From positions 1 to 40,621 of the forward strand of contig UQAR01000013.1 of assembly GCA_900539095.1 (NCBI GenBank): DNA of 40,621 nucleotides. Direction: 5' to 3'. The translations under genes were made by a program, and so were the position numbers. This document shows, one piece after another, positions 15,574 through 23,985 of the stretch. This DNA comes from an uncultured Ruminococcus sp. (lineage in GTDB: Bacteria; Bacillota; Clostridia; Oscillospirales; Ruminococcaceae). Within the stretch, counting starts at the first letter, position 1, and each line of letters opens with the position of its first letter. The notes below the pieces were generated by a model. The model saw only the letters and a program-made list of their open reading frames with translations. It ran no database searches and was not told where the DNA came from.

Positions 15574-16656
15574 ATGTTGAAAAGGCTGGCAAAGGAGCTT
15601 TGCATATACAATGTGACAGGGGTGGTCATATGGTTTTGCATTATCGCAATATCAGGCGGCGAGAGCGTAAAGCTTGGCATCTCTGAGGCAGTAGACCGCT
15701 GCATGAACGTCATAATCCCGTCGCTGTTCATTTTTATGGCATTGTCACAGATACTTGTGTCAAGCGGGCTTTACTACTGCGTTTCGATGCCTTTTTATCC
15801 CATATCAAGATTTATAATGGGCATACCACCTGAGCTGTTCTTTGTTTTCCTTCTTGGAAACACCGCAGGCTATCCTGTGGGCGTAAAGCTGCTTTCAGAC
15901 CTGAGCGAAAAGAAGAGGATATCACAGCGGACGGCAAAGATAATGTCCTGCTTTTGCTGCTGCGGAGGGCCTGCGTTCTATTCGGGAACGGTAGGGCTTG
16001 CGGTTTTCGGCTGCACAGGGGCAGGCATTGCAGTGTTCGTGTCGATACTTGCGGCGAATTTTCTCACGGCACTTGTTTTGGGCAGAAGGATAAATGAGTG
16101 CAAAACAACTTCCAAGCCAAAATTCACACTTGACGGAAGAATGTTCACTGACAGCGTTATATCGGCAGGAAAGTCGCTTTTTGTCATATGTGTAATGATA
16201 GTCTTTTTTGGTGCATTCATGTCCGCATTGGAATACTGCGGAGCGTTCAGCTTTTTGAAAAATACGTTCTCGATGTCAGATAACGGATTGGTGCTTGTGA
16301 AAAGCTGTCTTGAAATAACCTCCCTTACTCAGCTTTCAGACAGTCCATTCTATCTGCTGCCGTATATAGCCGCCGTGTGCTCATTCGGCGGTCTGTGCGT
16401 GATGATACAGATAGCCGCCCTGGGTGTGGATTTTTCCCTTGTGCCGTTTTTTATCTCACGTCTGACCTCAGCCTTGCTGTCCGCTATCATATGCCGTTTT
16501 ATCTATCCTTTCTTTATCCCCGACTCGATATTGACTGCTGTTACAAATAATGTTAAATTCGTCAAAGTGAACAATTTCGTACCCTCGTTTTGCTTAATTA
16601 TGATGATTTTATTACTAACTTTGAAGAAAAGACTAGCATTTTCTAAAACAGTGTGA
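15574..16656 (+). CDS. ylbJ: Sporulation integral membrane protein YlbJ
   Basis: YlbJ is a polytopic membrane protein of the nucleoside-recognition (Gate) domain class, required for spore cortex formation in Bacillus. The 360-residue protein has about eight hydrophobic helices. Conserved YlbJ blocks are 'CMNVIIPSLFIFMALSQIL', 'PPELFFVFLLGNTAGYPVG', 'CCCGGPAF' and 'LEITSLTQLS'. A perfect AAAGGAGG lies upstream of the ATG. It is divergent from yqfC and followed by a small four-Cys gene whose promoter overlaps the ylbJ stop codon. Confidence 0.9.
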   Translation: MLKRLAKELCIYNVTGVVIWFCIIAISGGESVKLGISEAVDRCMNVIIPSLFIFMALSQILVSSGLYYCVSMPFYPISRFIMGIPPELFFVFLLGNTAGYPVGVKLLSDLSEKKRISQRTAKIMSCFCCCGGPAFYSGTVGLAVFGCTGAGIAVFVSILAANFLTALVLGRRINECKTTSKPKFTLDGRMFTDSVISAGKSLFVICVMIVFFGAFMSALEYCGAFSFLKNTFSMSDNGLVLVKSCLEITSLTQLSDSPFYLLPYIAAVCSFGGLCVMIQIAALGVDFSLVPFFISRLTSALLSAIICRFIYPFFIPDSILTAVTNNVKFVKVNNFVPSFCLIMMILLLTLKKRLAFSKTV

Positions 16657-16662
16657 TATAAT
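16654..16662 (+). promoter_or_regulatory. Extended -10 promoter of the four-Cys gene
   Basis: TGATATAAT is a perfect extended -10 element whose TGA is at the same time the ylbJ stop codon. No convincing -35 is present at 17 bases. Transcription would begin near 16669, giving a leader of about 43 bases. Confidence 0.55.
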
Positions 16663-16711
16663 TAATAGCAAATGAGAAAAGATTAACTTACTTAAAGGAG
16701 TTGTATAAATC

Positions 16712-16924
16712 ATGGCAAAGAAGAGCTATTTTGGTAACAGGATTTCACCGTCATGTTCTTACTGCCTTTTCGGCAACAGATCAAGAGAAGGAAACAAGGT
16801 GCTCTGTGAAAAGCAGGGTCTGGTAGACGCTGATTACAGCTGCAAGAAATGGGTATATGACCCTATTAAGCGTGTTCCTAAGAAACAGCTTAACATTCCT
16901 AATCAGGAAGACGATGTTATCTGA
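16712..16924 (+). CDS. Small four-cysteine protein, unknown function
   Basis: A 70-residue protein with AAAGGAGTTG before its ATG and its own terminator, so it is certainly a gene. Cysteines at CSYC (residues 15-18), C33 and C44 form a CxxC...C...C set consistent with one zinc site. The rest is polar and basic, ending in an acidic tail (NQEDDVI). There is no signal peptide or membrane helix. I recognise it only as the type of short hypothetical protein found in related Clostridia and cannot name a function. The clear promoter, Shine-Dalgarno and strong terminator suggest substantial, independent expression. Confidence 0.85.
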   Translation: MAKKSYFGNRISPSCSYCLFGNRSREGNKVLCEKQGLVDADYSCKKWVYDPIKRVPKKQLNIPNQEDDVI

Positions 16925-16939
16925 TATTACATAAAATAT

Positions 16940-16967
16940 GCCGTACACTTAATTGTGTACGGCTTTT
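16940..16967 (+). terminator. Terminator of the four-Cys gene
   Basis: GCCGTACAC and GTGTACGGC make a perfect 9-bp stem around TTAATT, followed by TTTT. Confidence 0.9.
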
Positions 16968-16978
16968 ATATTGCAAAA

Positions 16979-17012
16979 GATCCGCAGAGCATTTTGATTT
17001 GCCCTGCGGATC
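16979..17012. terminator. Bidirectional terminator, mainly of pcrA
   Basis: GATCCGCAG and CTGCGGATC form the base of a stem that extends to 13 bp with one mismatch and an 8-base loop. T runs lie on both strands (TTTTT on plus, TTTT on minus), so it ends leftward pcrA transcripts and backs up the previous terminator. Confidence 0.85.
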
Positions 17013-17015
17013 TTT

Positions 17016-19376
17016 TTATATCTTCTTTATCTTGGTGTAATTTGCCATTATCTTTTTCGTTCCACGGTTATCAAAGGCTATCTCCACAAGGGTGTCGTTA
17101 GCCATAGGCTTTGAGCTTAAAACAGTGCCCTCGCCGAATATCTTGTGGATAACTCTGTCGCCGGCGGAAAACATTTCGGTGTTCACTGTAACGCTGCTCC
17201 TGTCCGCTTTACGCTGAGCGATCTGCTGCTGTAAACTCATGCTGTGAGGCTTTTCGTAGCCGTTAAGATAAGCGGACGGCTTTGCCTCTTCTGATTCCTT
17301 TTCGATACAGTCGGCAGGAAGTTCCTTTATAAAGCGTGATATCCTGTTGCGGTCGGTGCGTCCGTAAAGCATACGCTCTTCAGCGTGGGTGAGATAAAGC
17401 TTTTCCTTTGCTCGTGTCACCGCAACATAAGCAAGTCTGCGTTCCTCTTCTGTGTCAGCCTCCGATTCAAGACTTCTTGATGAAGGGAAGATGTTGTCCT
17501 CCATGCCCACCACAAAAACTATCGGGAATTCAAGACCCTTTGCAGAGTGCATCGTCATGAGCACTACATAGTCAGCGTCGGAATCGAGATTATCAACATC
17601 AGTGTAAAGTGATATCTCCTCAAGAAAGCCAGAAAGTGACGGCTCGTCTGCATTTTCCTCATAGCTTGACATGGTGGATTTAAGCTCGTTGATGTTTTCA
17701 AGGCGTGTCAGACCCTCGTCACCCTGCATTTCAAGATAACGCTTGTAGCCTGTCATATCAAGGAGCTTGTCTAAAAGTTCTCCAAGTGGCAGCGTGTCAG
17801 AAAGCTCGGTAAGCTCCGAGATCATATCGCCCACAGGCATAAGCTGTTTTGAACGCTTTACAAGCGGTGCAAGCATATCAGCCTCCTGCATGATATGGAT
17901 AGGAGAATCGCCAAGGTCGGAGGTTATCTGTTCAAGTGCGTTGACAGTCGCCTCACCGATACCACGTTTAGGCTCATTGATTATCCTTCTCAGGCGGAGA
18001 AAGTCGAAATGGTTGTTTATAACAGAAAGATAAGCAAGTATGTCCTTTATTTCCTTTCTGTCATAGAATTTCAGACCGCCTATTATTTTATATGGTATGC
18101 CGCTTTGTATGAACGTCTGCTCTAATGCGTTTGACTGTGCGTTCATTCGGTAGAGTATAGCATGGTCATTGTATTTTCTGCCCTTGTTTATGTCCTCAAG
18201 AATGGTGTCAGCCACAAACTTTGCCTCGCTGCGTTCGCTTGACGCCTTGTAGACTGTGACCTTTTCTCCGTCACCTGAGGCAGTCCACAGATTTTTGCCC
18301 TTTCTGCCCTGATTGTTGCTTATGAGCTGGTTTGCACAGTTTAGGATATTCTGCGTTGAACGATAATTTTGTTCAAGCTTTATGACATCAGTATCAGAGT
18401 TGCAGTCGAACTGCTCCTCAAAGTTAAGAATATTTTCTATTGTCGCACCACGGAACTTATAGATACTCTGATCGTCATCACCTACAACGCACAGATTGTG
18501 GAATTTCTGGGACAGCAGTGATACCAGTCTGAACTGTGCCTTGTTGGTGTCCTGATACTCATCGACCATTATGTATTTATACAAGTTCTGATAGTGGTCG
18601 AGCACGTCAGGAAACTGCTCAAAAAGCTTGACCGTGTGGCAGATGATATCGTCAAAGTCCATGGCGTTTGCGGCTTTGAGTTTCTGCTGATAATGCTTGT
18701 ATACCTTGCCTATGGTGAGGTCACGGTAATCTCCTGCCGCAGAGGTGATGAACTCGTCAGGCTCTTGGAGCTGGTCTTTTGCGTGGGATATTTCGCTTAG
18801 TATCGCCCTCGGCGGGAACATCTTTTCGGATATGTTAAGCTCACGGAGTATACTTTTCACAGTCCTCTGCGAATCGTCTGAATCATATATGGTGAAACTG
18901 CTTGAAAATCCCAGTTTGTCACATTCACGCCTGAGTATCCTTGCACAGGCAGAGTGGAAAGTCGCCGCTGTTATGCCCTGACCTGCCTCGCCCAACATTC
19001 CTGCAAGACGTTCTTTAAGTTCGCCTGCCGCCTTGTTCGTGAATGTGATAGCAAGTATGCTCCACGGTTTTATGCAGTCATATGCCACGATGTCCGCAAG
19101 GGTAGAGGCGTCATTTGTTTTGCCGTCAATATAATCCTTTAGGAACTGAACGTCCTGCTCTGAGGGCGTGCCGTAGGTCTGCTCGGTGTTGTATGCGTTT
19201 CCAAAGTATATCATGTTTGCGATACGGTTTACCAAAACTGTGGTCTTGCCGCTGCCTGCTCCTGCCAGTATAAGAAGAGGACCTTTTATTTTAAACACAG
19301 CTTTACGCTGCTGATCGTTCATTCGTGAAAAATATTTTTCAAGTGCTTTTCTTTTAAGAGCCATAAACTGCTCCAT
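17016..19376 (-). CDS. pcrA: ATP-dependent DNA helicase PcrA/UvrD
   Basis: A 3'-5' superfamily 1A helicase acting in nucleotide excision repair, removal of RecA and replication-transcription conflict. The 786-residue protein has motif I AGAGSGKT (38-45), motif Ia ITFTNKAA, motif II DEYQDTN, motif III GDDDQSIYKFRGA, motif IV EQNYRST, motif V TMHSAKGLEFPIVF and motif VI RRLAYVAVTRAKE. A C-terminal Tudor-like domain (GDRVIHKIFGEGTV...) is also present. ATG 19376 is chosen because GGAGG precedes it and the promoter lies just upstream; an in-frame ATG at 19505 would put the promoter inside the gene. About 35-40 extra residues lie between motifs I and Ia compared with Bacillus PcrA. Confidence 0.95.
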   Translation of the reverse strand: MEQFMALKRKALEKYFSRMNDQQRKAVFKIKGPLLILAGAGSGKTTVLVNRIANMIYFGNAYNTEQTYGTPSEQDVQFLKDYIDGKTNDASTLADIVAYDCIKPWSILAITFTNKAAGELKERLAGMLGEAGQGITAATFHSACARILRRECDKLGFSSSFTIYDSDDSQRTVKSILRELNISEKMFPPRAILSEISHAKDQLQEPDEFITSAAGDYRDLTIGKVYKHYQQKLKAANAMDFDDIICHTVKLFEQFPDVLDHYQNLYKYIMVDEYQDTNKAQFRLVSLLSQKFHNLCVVGDDDQSIYKFRGATIENILNFEEQFDCNSDTDVIKLEQNYRSTQNILNCANQLISNNQGRKGKNLWTASGDGEKVTVYKASSERSEAKFVADTILEDINKGRKYNDHAILYRMNAQSNALEQTFIQSGIPYKIIGGLKFYDRKEIKDILAYLSVINNHFDFLRLRRIINEPKRGIGEATVNALEQITSDLGDSPIHIMQEADMLAPLVKRSKQLMPVGDMISELTELSDTLPLGELLDKLLDMTGYKRYLEMQGDEGLTRLENINELKSTMSSYEENADEPSLSGFLEEISLYTDVDNLDSDADYVVLMTMHSAKGLEFPIVFVVGMEDNIFPSSRSLESEADTEEERRLAYVAVTRAKEKLYLTHAEERMLYGRTDRNRISRFIKELPADCIEKESEEAKPSAYLNGYEKPHSMSLQQQIAQRKADRSSVTVNTEMFSAGDRVIHKIFGEGTVLSSKPMANDTLVEIAFDNRGTKKIMANYTKIKKI

Positions 19377-19418
19377 TATATACACCTCCGTTAAGAATCT
19401 GTTTTGTGCGTACTCTAC

Positions 19419-19447
19419 ATTATAGCATATTTTTTTTATCTTGAAAA
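19419..19447 (-). promoter_or_regulatory. Sigma-A-type promoter of pcrA
   Basis: Minus strand: TTTTCA (19447-19442), 17-base A-rich spacer, TATAAT (19424-19419). This supports the downstream ATG as the true pcrA start. The same 168-base gap must hold the promoter of the divergent fusion gene; I see no convincing one on the plus strand. Confidence 0.65.
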
Positions 19448-19544
19448 GGGCGGAGGAGTAATTTTTTGATACAGCCCTTTGAATAACAGTGGGTATGTTT
19501 TCCAATAATACATTAAATCAAATATTATGAACGGAGGAACATAT

Positions 19545-21707
19545 ATGAAAGCTGTTGTTTTATGCGGAGGACGTGGAGAAAGACTTATGCCAATGACTGA
19601 CAGACGCCCTGCGGCACTTTTAAGACTGTGCGGAAAAGAACTTTTGCTCTATACCCTTGAAATGCTTGAAAAAGCAGGTTTTAATGAGGCCGTGTTGGCG
19701 GTGGGCTACGGCTCTGAGCAGACGGAAAGACTTCTTGATGAAAAATACTCAGGCAAAATTAAACTGCATATTGTAAATACCGCAGGTCTTGCCACTGCTC
19801 AGGCGGTCAGAGCGGCAATGGACGATGAAAACGAGGTGCTCGTCGCTGAATGTAACCTGCTATGCGGTCACTCTATTGGCGAGCTTATGGCTGAACATTC
19901 AAAGCACGATACCCTTTGCACGGCTCTGACTTATGATCTTGATACTGAAACCGCACCGTCAGGCATATATATAGTTAAAAGAGAGCTTTTTGAAGGCTTT
20001 AATCTTGAAAAAGCCGCAGATATGACAGGGGATATTATCCCTGAGGCTGTGAAAAACGGCGATGCTGTTTTGGTGAGCGGAAAGGGCTATTATAAAAGGA
20101 TAACGACAGCTGAGGCTTTTCTTGACTGCCAAATGCATATGCTGTATGACGAGAATATGTCAAAAAGGCTCACCGACAGTAATTTCAGCGGTGCGGTGAT
20201 ATCTGAACCTGTCTATATAGGAAAAAACGTCACCATAATGTCAGGAACGGTCGTGGAAAGAGGCAGCGTGATAGACGATAACGCAGTTGTGAAAGGCGGC
20301 AAGGTGAACGGCTATGTGGGGGTAGGAACTGTTGTGTCTGAACGCTGCGAGATAGACAGGGGAGTAGTGTGCCGTGGGGCGGTGCTTGACAGCGGTGTGA
20401 AGTGCGGTGCATATTCGGTCATAGGCGAAAAGGCTCATATCGGCAGTGAGGCTGTCATTGAAAAAGGCGTTGGCATATGGTCGGGAAAGACCGTTGACAA
20501 GGGAGCAAGACTGTATGACAACGTAAGAAATTCACGGGGCAGCCGCCTTGTTATAGATGAAAACGGCGAGTGCAGTTTGTGGGGCGGCGAGGCTACCGCT
20601 GACAAAGCCCTGCTTTTCGGGCTTGGAGTAGCAAGTGCCTTAAAATCAGGCAGCAGCATAGTTACCGCCTACGGCACCGACGAAAGTCTTATGCTAAAAC
20701 AGGCTCTCGACTGCGGAATTTGTCAGGCTGGGGTGAATGTGTGCAGCATTGGCAGAGCAGGCATTTCAGAACTTTCATATGCTGTGAACAGGTTCGGCTG
20801 TGAACTTGGTATCCTCATAGGTGCGAACCTTTCAGGTCATGCCGCAGTTATCTCCGCAGGCGGTATGCTCCCTGATGAAAAGCTCCTTGACCATATGGAA
20901 AATATGATAGACGACCGAGCTTTTCGCAGGGTGAGCCTTTCGGATATGGGCTTTGTGAGCGATTTTTCTGCGGTAGGTGAGATATATGCAGCCGAGCTTG
21001 AAAAAATACTCCCTGACAGATTTAAAGGCGTAAATGTGGATATCCGCACATATGATGTGAAAAAGGCAAGGCTTGCAGACAGACTTTTTCACGGTAGGAA
21101 CGATATCGACGGGGAGCGTATCATTTTCAACCTCTCCACAGACGGCACAAAAGCGTCAGCCTACAGCGAAAAAACAGGCTATGTGATGTGGGAAAAGCTT
21201 GCGGCAATGTATGCGGGGGTGTGCTTTGAAAAGGGGCTTGCGGTGGCAATGCCTGAAAGCTTTCCGTCAAGTGCCGATACCGCTGCGGAAAGGCACTGCG
21301 GCAGGCTTTACAGATATAAAAACAGCTCAGACGTTGGGGCAGATGTGGCAGTGCAGCCTCATAATATGTTCGTCTATGACGGACTTTATCTTGCGGCGGC
21401 TGTCGCAGCTTATCTCTCAGACAATAGGTTATCTCTTCAAAAGGCTCTCAGCAGCGTGCCTGACGCTTTCACCTCCAGCCGGTTTGTGGGCATAACAGTC
21501 AGCCGTGAAAACAGAGAGAAGATATTTTCACGCCTTGGCTGTTCATCAGACGGTGAGATAACAAAGGGCAGCACCCACGCAGTCATAAGACCGCTCAGGG
21601 ACAAGCGTGGTATCACAGTATTTGCCGAAAGCGTCAGCTGTGAGCAGGCTGCAGCGGTGTGCGAGGATATAAGCAGAAAGATAAAGAGTATCTGTAATGA
21701 TATGTAA
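19545..21707 (+). CDS. Degenerate nucleotidyltransferase / beta-helix / phosphohexomutase fusion
   Basis: 720 residues; ATG 19545 follows GGAGGA. The architecture is that of bifunctional mannose-1-phosphate guanylyltransferase/phosphomannomutase-like proteins: a sugar-nucleotidyltransferase fold (1-210), hexapeptide left-handed beta-helix repeats (about 215-335) and an alpha-D-phosphohexomutase fold (about 360-720). The catalytic features look lost. The G-rich loop GGRGERLMPMTD survives, but the usual PK(P/A) lysine is Ala (RPAAL) and the GD metal aspartate is replaced (VLVAECN, 99-104). In the mutase, the TASHNP phosphoserine loop reads GANLSGHAA, the DxDxDR metal loop reads NLSTDGTK, GE-SGH reads VAVQPHNM and RPSGTEP reads RPLRDKRG. 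I infer a binding or regulatory pseudoenzyme, perhaps in cell-envelope sugar metabolism. The frame is intact and it stands alone between divergent pcrA and the rnj promoter. Confidence 0.8.
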   Translation: MKAVVLCGGRGERLMPMTDRRPAALLRLCGKELLLYTLEMLEKAGFNEAVLAVGYGSEQTERLLDEKYSGKIKLHIVNTAGLATAQAVRAAMDDENEVLVAECNLLCGHSIGELMAEHSKHDTLCTALTYDLDTETAPSGIYIVKRELFEGFNLEKAADMTGDIIPEAVKNGDAVLVSGKGYYKRITTAEAFLDCQMHMLYDENMSKRLTDSNFSGAVISEPVYIGKNVTIMSGTVVERGSVIDDNAVVKGGKVNGYVGVGTVVSERCEIDRGVVCRGAVLDSGVKCGAYSVIGEKAHIGSEAVIEKGVGIWSGKTVDKGARLYDNVRNSRGSRLVIDENGECSLWGGEATADKALLFGLGVASALKSGSSIVTAYGTDESLMLKQALDCGICQAGVNVCSIGRAGISELSYAVNRFGCELGILIGANLSGHAAVISAGGMLPDEKLLDHMENMIDDRAFRRVSLSDMGFVSDFSAVGEIYAAELEKILPDRFKGVNVDIRTYDVKKARLADRLFHGRNDIDGERIIFNLSTDGTKASAYSEKTGYVMWEKLAAMYAGVCFEKGLAVAMPESFPSSADTAAERHCGRLYRYKNSSDVGADVAVQPHNMFVYDGLYLAAAVAAYLSDNRLSLQKALSSVPDAFTSSRFVGITVSRENREKIFSRLGCSSDGEITKGSTHAVIRPLRDKRGITVFAESVSCEQAAAVCEDISRKIKSICNDM

Positions 21708-21717
21708 AATAATACCA

Positions 21718-21746
21718 TTGACATTAGTGCGAAAATGGAGTACAAT
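21718..21746 (+). promoter_or_regulatory. Strong sigma-A-type promoter of the rnj-gdpP block
   Basis: A perfect TTGACA (21718-21723), a 17-base spacer and TACAAT (21741-21746), only 10 bases after the stop of the preceding gene. Transcription from about 21753 leaves a leader of roughly 280 bases before ATG 22034. Confidence 0.85.
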
Positions 21747-22033
21747 ATGATTAGATATTTTTGTTCGGACGAAGGCGGTTCATGCCGCTGTATTTAAACT
21801 GCGTTCTTCACACCAATCTGTCTTTCTTTGAGGCTAAGCTCATTAAATGAGTTCAACTGTTAAGCCCAAACGCAGCTGTATATATAGATTCTAACGGAAA
21901 AATCGAATATTATTTCAGCATGATAAAATGCAGCAGGAAGGAGTTAATTGCTTCTGCCGTATGTTTGTGCTGCTTTTTTGCGGCGTTTTGTGCCTTTGAA
22001 AGCGGCGTGCGGCAGAGCAAAGTACATTATTTT
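21747..22033 (+). other. Long structured 5' leader of the RNase J gene
   Basis: The leader shows nested inverted repeats: CTGCGTT (from 21807) with AACGCAG; inside it CTCAT/ATGAG around TAA; and later CTGCCG with CGGCAG, flanking about 55 bases. Two short frames have possible Shine-Dalgarno sequences. The first is a 22-codon ATG frame at 21782-21850 after AAGGCGG. The second is a 29-codon TTG frame at 21948-22037 after AAGGAG; its TGA overlaps the ATG of the RNase J gene as ATGA. I see no T-run terminator and recognise no known riboswitch class. The RNase J frame also stays open back to ATG 21920, without a Shine-Dalgarno. Confidence 0.45.
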
Positions 22034-23938
22034 ATGAACGAAAAGAACAATTCAGCAAAAAATCCTACGCAAAAACGTTTTTTTAGAAAAAAGCCTAATA
22101 ACGGCGAGATACCGCTGGCTCAGGCGTCAAAAGAGCTTGATCGTGTAAAAAATCAGAGAACCTCAGGAAGCGTTAAAAGAACTCTTCAGCCGAGAAACGA
22201 TAACCAGCAGAGGAGACCGCAGAATACTTCCCAAAGACGTCCAAGACCTGCGGCAAACAGAGTGAAAGAGCCTGTGAGAAGAACGCCTGTGAAGATAATC
22301 CCATTGGGCGGTCTTAACGAGATAGGAAAGAACTTCACTGTTATCGAGTGTTCAAACGATATGTTCGTTATCGACTGCGGATTGGCTTTTCCTGACAGTG
22401 AAATGCCGGGCGTTGATATCGTTATCCCTGATTTCTCATATGTTGAAAAAAATCAGGATAAGTTAAGAGGCGTTGTCCTCACCCATGGTCATGAGGACCA
22501 TATCGGCGGACTGCCTTATTTTCTCAAGAAATTCAACGTGCCTGTTTACGGCACAAGGCTGACGCTGGGTCTTGTGGAGGGCAAGCTCAAGGAGCATGGA
22601 CTTCTCGGCTCAGTAAAGCTCAATGTTGTCACACCAAGACAGACTGTAAAGCTTGGCTGTATGGCGGTGGAGTTTATCAGAGTGAACCACTCTATCCCTG
22701 ACGCTGTGGGAATGGCTATCCATACGCCGGCAGGTGTGCTTATCCATACTGGTGACTTCAAGGTGGACTATACACCTATCGAGGGCGGTATAATCGACCT
22801 GCCGAGATTTGCTGAACTTGGAAATAAGGGCGTACTTGCTCTTATGGCAGATTCCACCAACGCTGAAAGACCCGGCTACACAATGAGCGAACGCAAGGTG
22901 GGTGAAAGCTTTGTAAAGCTCTTCAATAAGGCAGAGGGCAAAAGGATAATCATTGCTACCTTTGCGTCGAACGTCCATAGAGTGCAGCAGATAATAAATA
23001 ATGCTGTCACACACGGCAGAAAGGTCGCTGTGTCAGGCAGGAGCATGGTGAACGTTATCTCAAAGGGCATTGAACTTGGATATCTTAAAGTGCCGGACGG
23101 CGTGCTTGTGGATATCGATACTATATCAAGATATGCACCTGAGAAAATGGTCATCGTCACAACAGGAAGTCAGGGCGAACCTATGTCGGCACTTACAAGA
23201 ATGTCGGCAAACGAGCACAGAAACGTTACCATAACGCCTATGGACTTTATCATAATCTCCGCAAACCCTATCCCGGGAAATGAGAAGTATGTCACAAAGG
23301 TAGTAAATGACCTTATGAGATTGGGTGCTGAGGTAATATATGAGTCTATGTATGAGGTGCACGTTTCGGGACACGCTTGTCAGGAAGAGCAGAAATTGTT
23401 GCTTTCTATCACAAAGCCAAAGTTCTTTATCCCTGTCCACGGTGAGTATAAGCATCTTATGAAACACAGAGATACGGCACTTTCTGTTGGTATCCCTGAG
23501 AGCAATATAATCATTGCGGATATAGGCAACGTTATCGAAACAGACGGCGTTGACATGAAGATAACAGGACAAGTGCCTGCGGGCAAGGTCCTTGTGGACG
23601 GTCTTGGAGTAGGCGATGTGGGTGCGATAGTTCTTCGTGACAGAAAGCATCTTGCTCAGGACGGTCTGATAATCGCAGTTGCGACTATCGACAGAGCGTC
23701 GGGAGATATACTTGCAGGACCTGACGTGGTATCAAGAGGCTTTGTGTATGTAAGAGAGAGCGAAGAGCTTATGACTGAGGCTCAGAAACTTCTCACTGAA
23801 ACACTTCAGGATTGCCTCGACAGGAATATGAAGGATTGGAATACCATAAAGGGCAGAATGAAAGATAATCTTTCGGATTTTATTTTTACAAAGACAAAGA
23901 GAAGTCCTATGATACTGCCTATCATAATGGAATTATGA
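22034..23938 (+). CDS. rnj: Ribonuclease J
   Basis: A metallo-beta-lactamase/beta-CASP nuclease with 5'-3' exonuclease and endonuclease activity, central to mRNA decay and rRNA maturation in Firmicutes. From ATG 22034 it has 634 residues. The first ~90 are a basic, Asn/Gln/Arg-rich, probably disordered extension absent from Bacillus RNase J1. Then come PLGGLNEIGKN, the metal motif THGHEDHIGG (HxHxDH), HTGDFKVD, ADSTNAERPG, the beta-CASP region with TTGSQGEPMSAL, 'VHVSGHA' and the C-terminal dimerisation domain. The start is uncertain: ATG 21920 would add 38 residues including a Cys-rich hydrophobic stretch, and neither start has a clear Shine-Dalgarno. It heads a long rightward gene block. 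Confidence 0.93.
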   Translation: MNEKNNSAKNPTQKRFFRKKPNNGEIPLAQASKELDRVKNQRTSGSVKRTLQPRNDNQQRRPQNTSQRRPRPAANRVKEPVRRTPVKIIPLGGLNEIGKNFTVIECSNDMFVIDCGLAFPDSEMPGVDIVIPDFSYVEKNQDKLRGVVLTHGHEDHIGGLPYFLKKFNVPVYGTRLTLGLVEGKLKEHGLLGSVKLNVVTPRQTVKLGCMAVEFIRVNHSIPDAVGMAIHTPAGVLIHTGDFKVDYTPIEGGIIDLPRFAELGNKGVLALMADSTNAERPGYTMSERKVGESFVKLFNKAEGKRIIIATFASNVHRVQQIINNAVTHGRKVAVSGRSMVNVISKGIELGYLKVPDGVLVDIDTISRYAPEKMVIVTTGSQGEPMSALTRMSANEHRNVTITPMDFIIISANPIPGNEKYVTKVVNDLMRLGAEVIYESMYEVHVSGHACQEEQKLLLSITKPKFFIPVHGEYKHLMKHRDTALSVGIPESNIIIADIGNVIETDGVDMKITGQVPAGKVLVDGLGVGDVGAIVLRDRKHLAQDGLIIAVATIDRASGDILAGPDVVSRGFVYVRESEELMTEAQKLLTETLQDCLDRNMKDWNTIKGRMKDNLSDFIFTKTKRSPMILPIIMEL

Positions 23939-23985
23939 CCGCCTGACAACAGTGCGGCTGTTTATAGAAATTCAGGAGCTTGGAA

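Noticed and set aside
19377..19505. N-terminal extension of PcrA to an ATG at 19505
   Set aside because: The 43 added codons contain the TATAAT/TTTTCA promoter, and the downstream ATG has GGAGG and the normal N-terminus.
21747..22033. Known riboswitch or T-box in the RNase J leader
   Set aside because: I could not match any conserved core (no T-box motif, no recognisable aptamer consensus) and there is no intrinsic terminator.
22610..23650. Several minus-strand frames (up to 174 codons) opposite the RNase J gene
   Set aside because: All lie antisense to highly conserved beta-CASP motifs and have unlikely His/Cys-rich compositions.
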